Source: Penicillium oxalicum (lineage: Eukaryota; Ascomycota; Eurotiomycetes; Eurotiales; Aspergillaceae). From it: a stretch of DNA of 64,000 nucleotides. The position numbers were made by a program, and so were the translations under genes. Positions 63,245-64,000 of this stretch are shown in pieces. Numbering within the stretch: position 1 is the stretch's first letter; each line of letters starts with the position of its first letter. The notes under the pieces are model-generated. The model ran no database searches, had not been told where the DNA came from, and saw only the letters and a program-made list of their open reading frames with translations. The stretch lies in NCBI RefSeq assembly GCF_001723175.1, contig NC_064651.1:2790001-2854000 (forward strand), written 5' to 3'.

Positions 63245-64000
63245 TCAAGCGTGGATGGCTTGCTGCACCTTCGGGTACAGCTGCACCAACTTGTAATAAA
63301 TTTCCGGGTGATCATTGATCATGACTTGCGGATCCCAGCCCATAGCAACGAAGATCGTCTCAACGCCACTCCCAATCGGAGTCAAGAAGACTTGACAAAT
63401 CTGTAGGCCGATCACAAACGAGAAAGCCATGATCACCGCGGTAAAGTCACCATCAGAATTGTACGCAGGCTTGGTGAATTGCAGGTACAGGTAGGCCAAC
63501 AATGCACAGACATACGCCACGAAGACGGAGCCCATGGTCAGCACGGGACCGATCAGACAGTCTTGGACCAGGGCGTCGATTCCTCGGTCCTGCATCATCT
63601 TCCACGTATCCTTGGCCGCTGGAATGTACGCTTTGCCGTAGAGCGCAATGTGACAGAATGCGTAGCGGTTGAACAAGGTAACGAGCCAGTCGAGGAGAGA
63701 GATGAAGCACCCCAGGATCCAGACAAAGATGCTTCCAACAATGTTCCCCTGGGCGGCTTCCTGGCGCTGTGCGATCGAGCAGGCCTGACGAAGCATGTTG
63801 ATGATGGCAATGATCAAGCTTCCGAAACTGATACTGCCAAATGAGTAGGTTGTTGCCCGACGGAACGCGCCTCGAGTAGAACCCTTGGGCATCCCTCCGG
63901 CGGATTTGCTCCAGAAGTACCAGGCACCGTAGATGCCGGCGATGGTGGTGTGGACCGTGTTCTTCAGCCACTCGCTCAACCAATACATGGCAAATGTCAC
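63245..64000 (-). CDS. PNS1: Pns1/CTL (SLC44) choline-transporter-like protein, C-terminal part
   Basis: A frame of 251 codons that is open to the right edge of the window; the N-terminal half lies outside. It shows the C-terminal CTL region: several membrane segments (SFGSLIIAIINML; GSIFVWILGCFISLLDWLV; VFVAYVCALLAYLYL; FTAVIMAFSFVIGLQICQV), the motif NRYAFCHIALYGKAY typical of the family, and the hydrophilic tail ending WDPQVMINDHPEIYYKL. Human CTL proteins move choline and ethanolamine; yeast Pns1 is a plasma-membrane member whose substrate is unclear. No intron is visible in this part. The true start is beyond the window. Confidence 0.93.
   Translation of the reverse strand: MTFAMYWLSEWLKNTVHTTIAGIYGAWYFWSKSAGGMPKGSTRGAFRRATTYSFGSISFGSLIIAIINMLRQACSIAQRQEAAQGNIVGSIFVWILGCFISLLDWLVTLFNRYAFCHIALYGKAYIPAAKDTWKMMQDRGIDALVQDCLIGPVLTMGSVFVAYVCALLAYLYLQFTKPAYNSDGDFTAVIMAFSFVIGLQICQVFLTPIGSGVETIFVAMGWDPQVMINDHPEIYYKLVQLYPKVQQAIHA

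Overview
This window reads as nuclear DNA of a filamentous ascomycete, most likely a eurotiomycete of the Aspergillus/Penicillium kind. Protein-coding genes are interrupted by short introns (about 50-130 bases, rarely about 300) with GTRNGT-type donors, CTAAC/CTGAC branch points and pyrimidine-poor AG acceptors. Intergenic DNA is long, both strands are used freely, and the recognisable products are typical of moulds: GH72 glucanosyltransferase, CFEM proteins, LysM/GH18 chitinase, DUF3712 and fungal kinase-like proteins. The identification rests on gene content and intron style only. I see no bacterial operons, CRISPR arrays or rRNA, and no tRNA that I could defend.

Layout. From 1 to 24 kb the window is rich in cell-wall and secreted proteins: a GPI-anchored GH72 beta-1,3-glucanosyltransferase (+), a large pseudokinase (-), a 1,060-residue GPI-anchored CFEM protein with long Ser/Thr/Pro repeats (-), and a 1,351-residue LysM/CBM18/GH18 chitinase (-). 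The chitinase shares an 838-base promoter region with a divergent small secreted protein (+). From 24 to 45 kb the DNA is gene-poor. It carries a kinase-like membrane protein (-), an acidic serine-rich probable nuclear protein (-), a one-pass membrane protein of unknown role (-), a BTB/POZ protein (+), an open frame split by one in-frame TGA (+) and a DUF3712 membrane protein whose best model contains a 15-base exon (+).

From 45 to 57.6 kb lies a compact block of housekeeping genes: a PARP-type zinc-finger/AT-hook protein (-), a PRKRIP1/DUF1168 splicing-associated protein (+), the CCT3 chaperonin subunit (-), a mitochondrial NAPE-PLD-type metallohydrolase (-) divergent from the Bcs1 AAA ATPase (+), and a large fungal protein of unknown function (+). 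From 58 to 64 kb there is an SRPK-type kinase broken by one frameshift (+), a small Cys-rich CFEM-like GPI protein (-), and the C-terminal part of a Pns1/CTL choline-transporter-like protein that runs off the right edge (-).

How they fit together. The left third could serve wall remodelling or an attack on competing chitin-walled organisms. The most striking gene is the chitinase: beyond its GH18 domain it carries an HELLH zinc-protease motif followed by a conserved-looking Asn-Ala-Asp segment. Its layout, LysM plus chitin-binding plus chitinase, beside a divergent secreted cysteine-containing protein, resembles the arrangement of zymocin-type killer toxins. The functional link is inference. 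The Bcs1/NAPE-PLD pair are both mitochondrial and may share one promoter.
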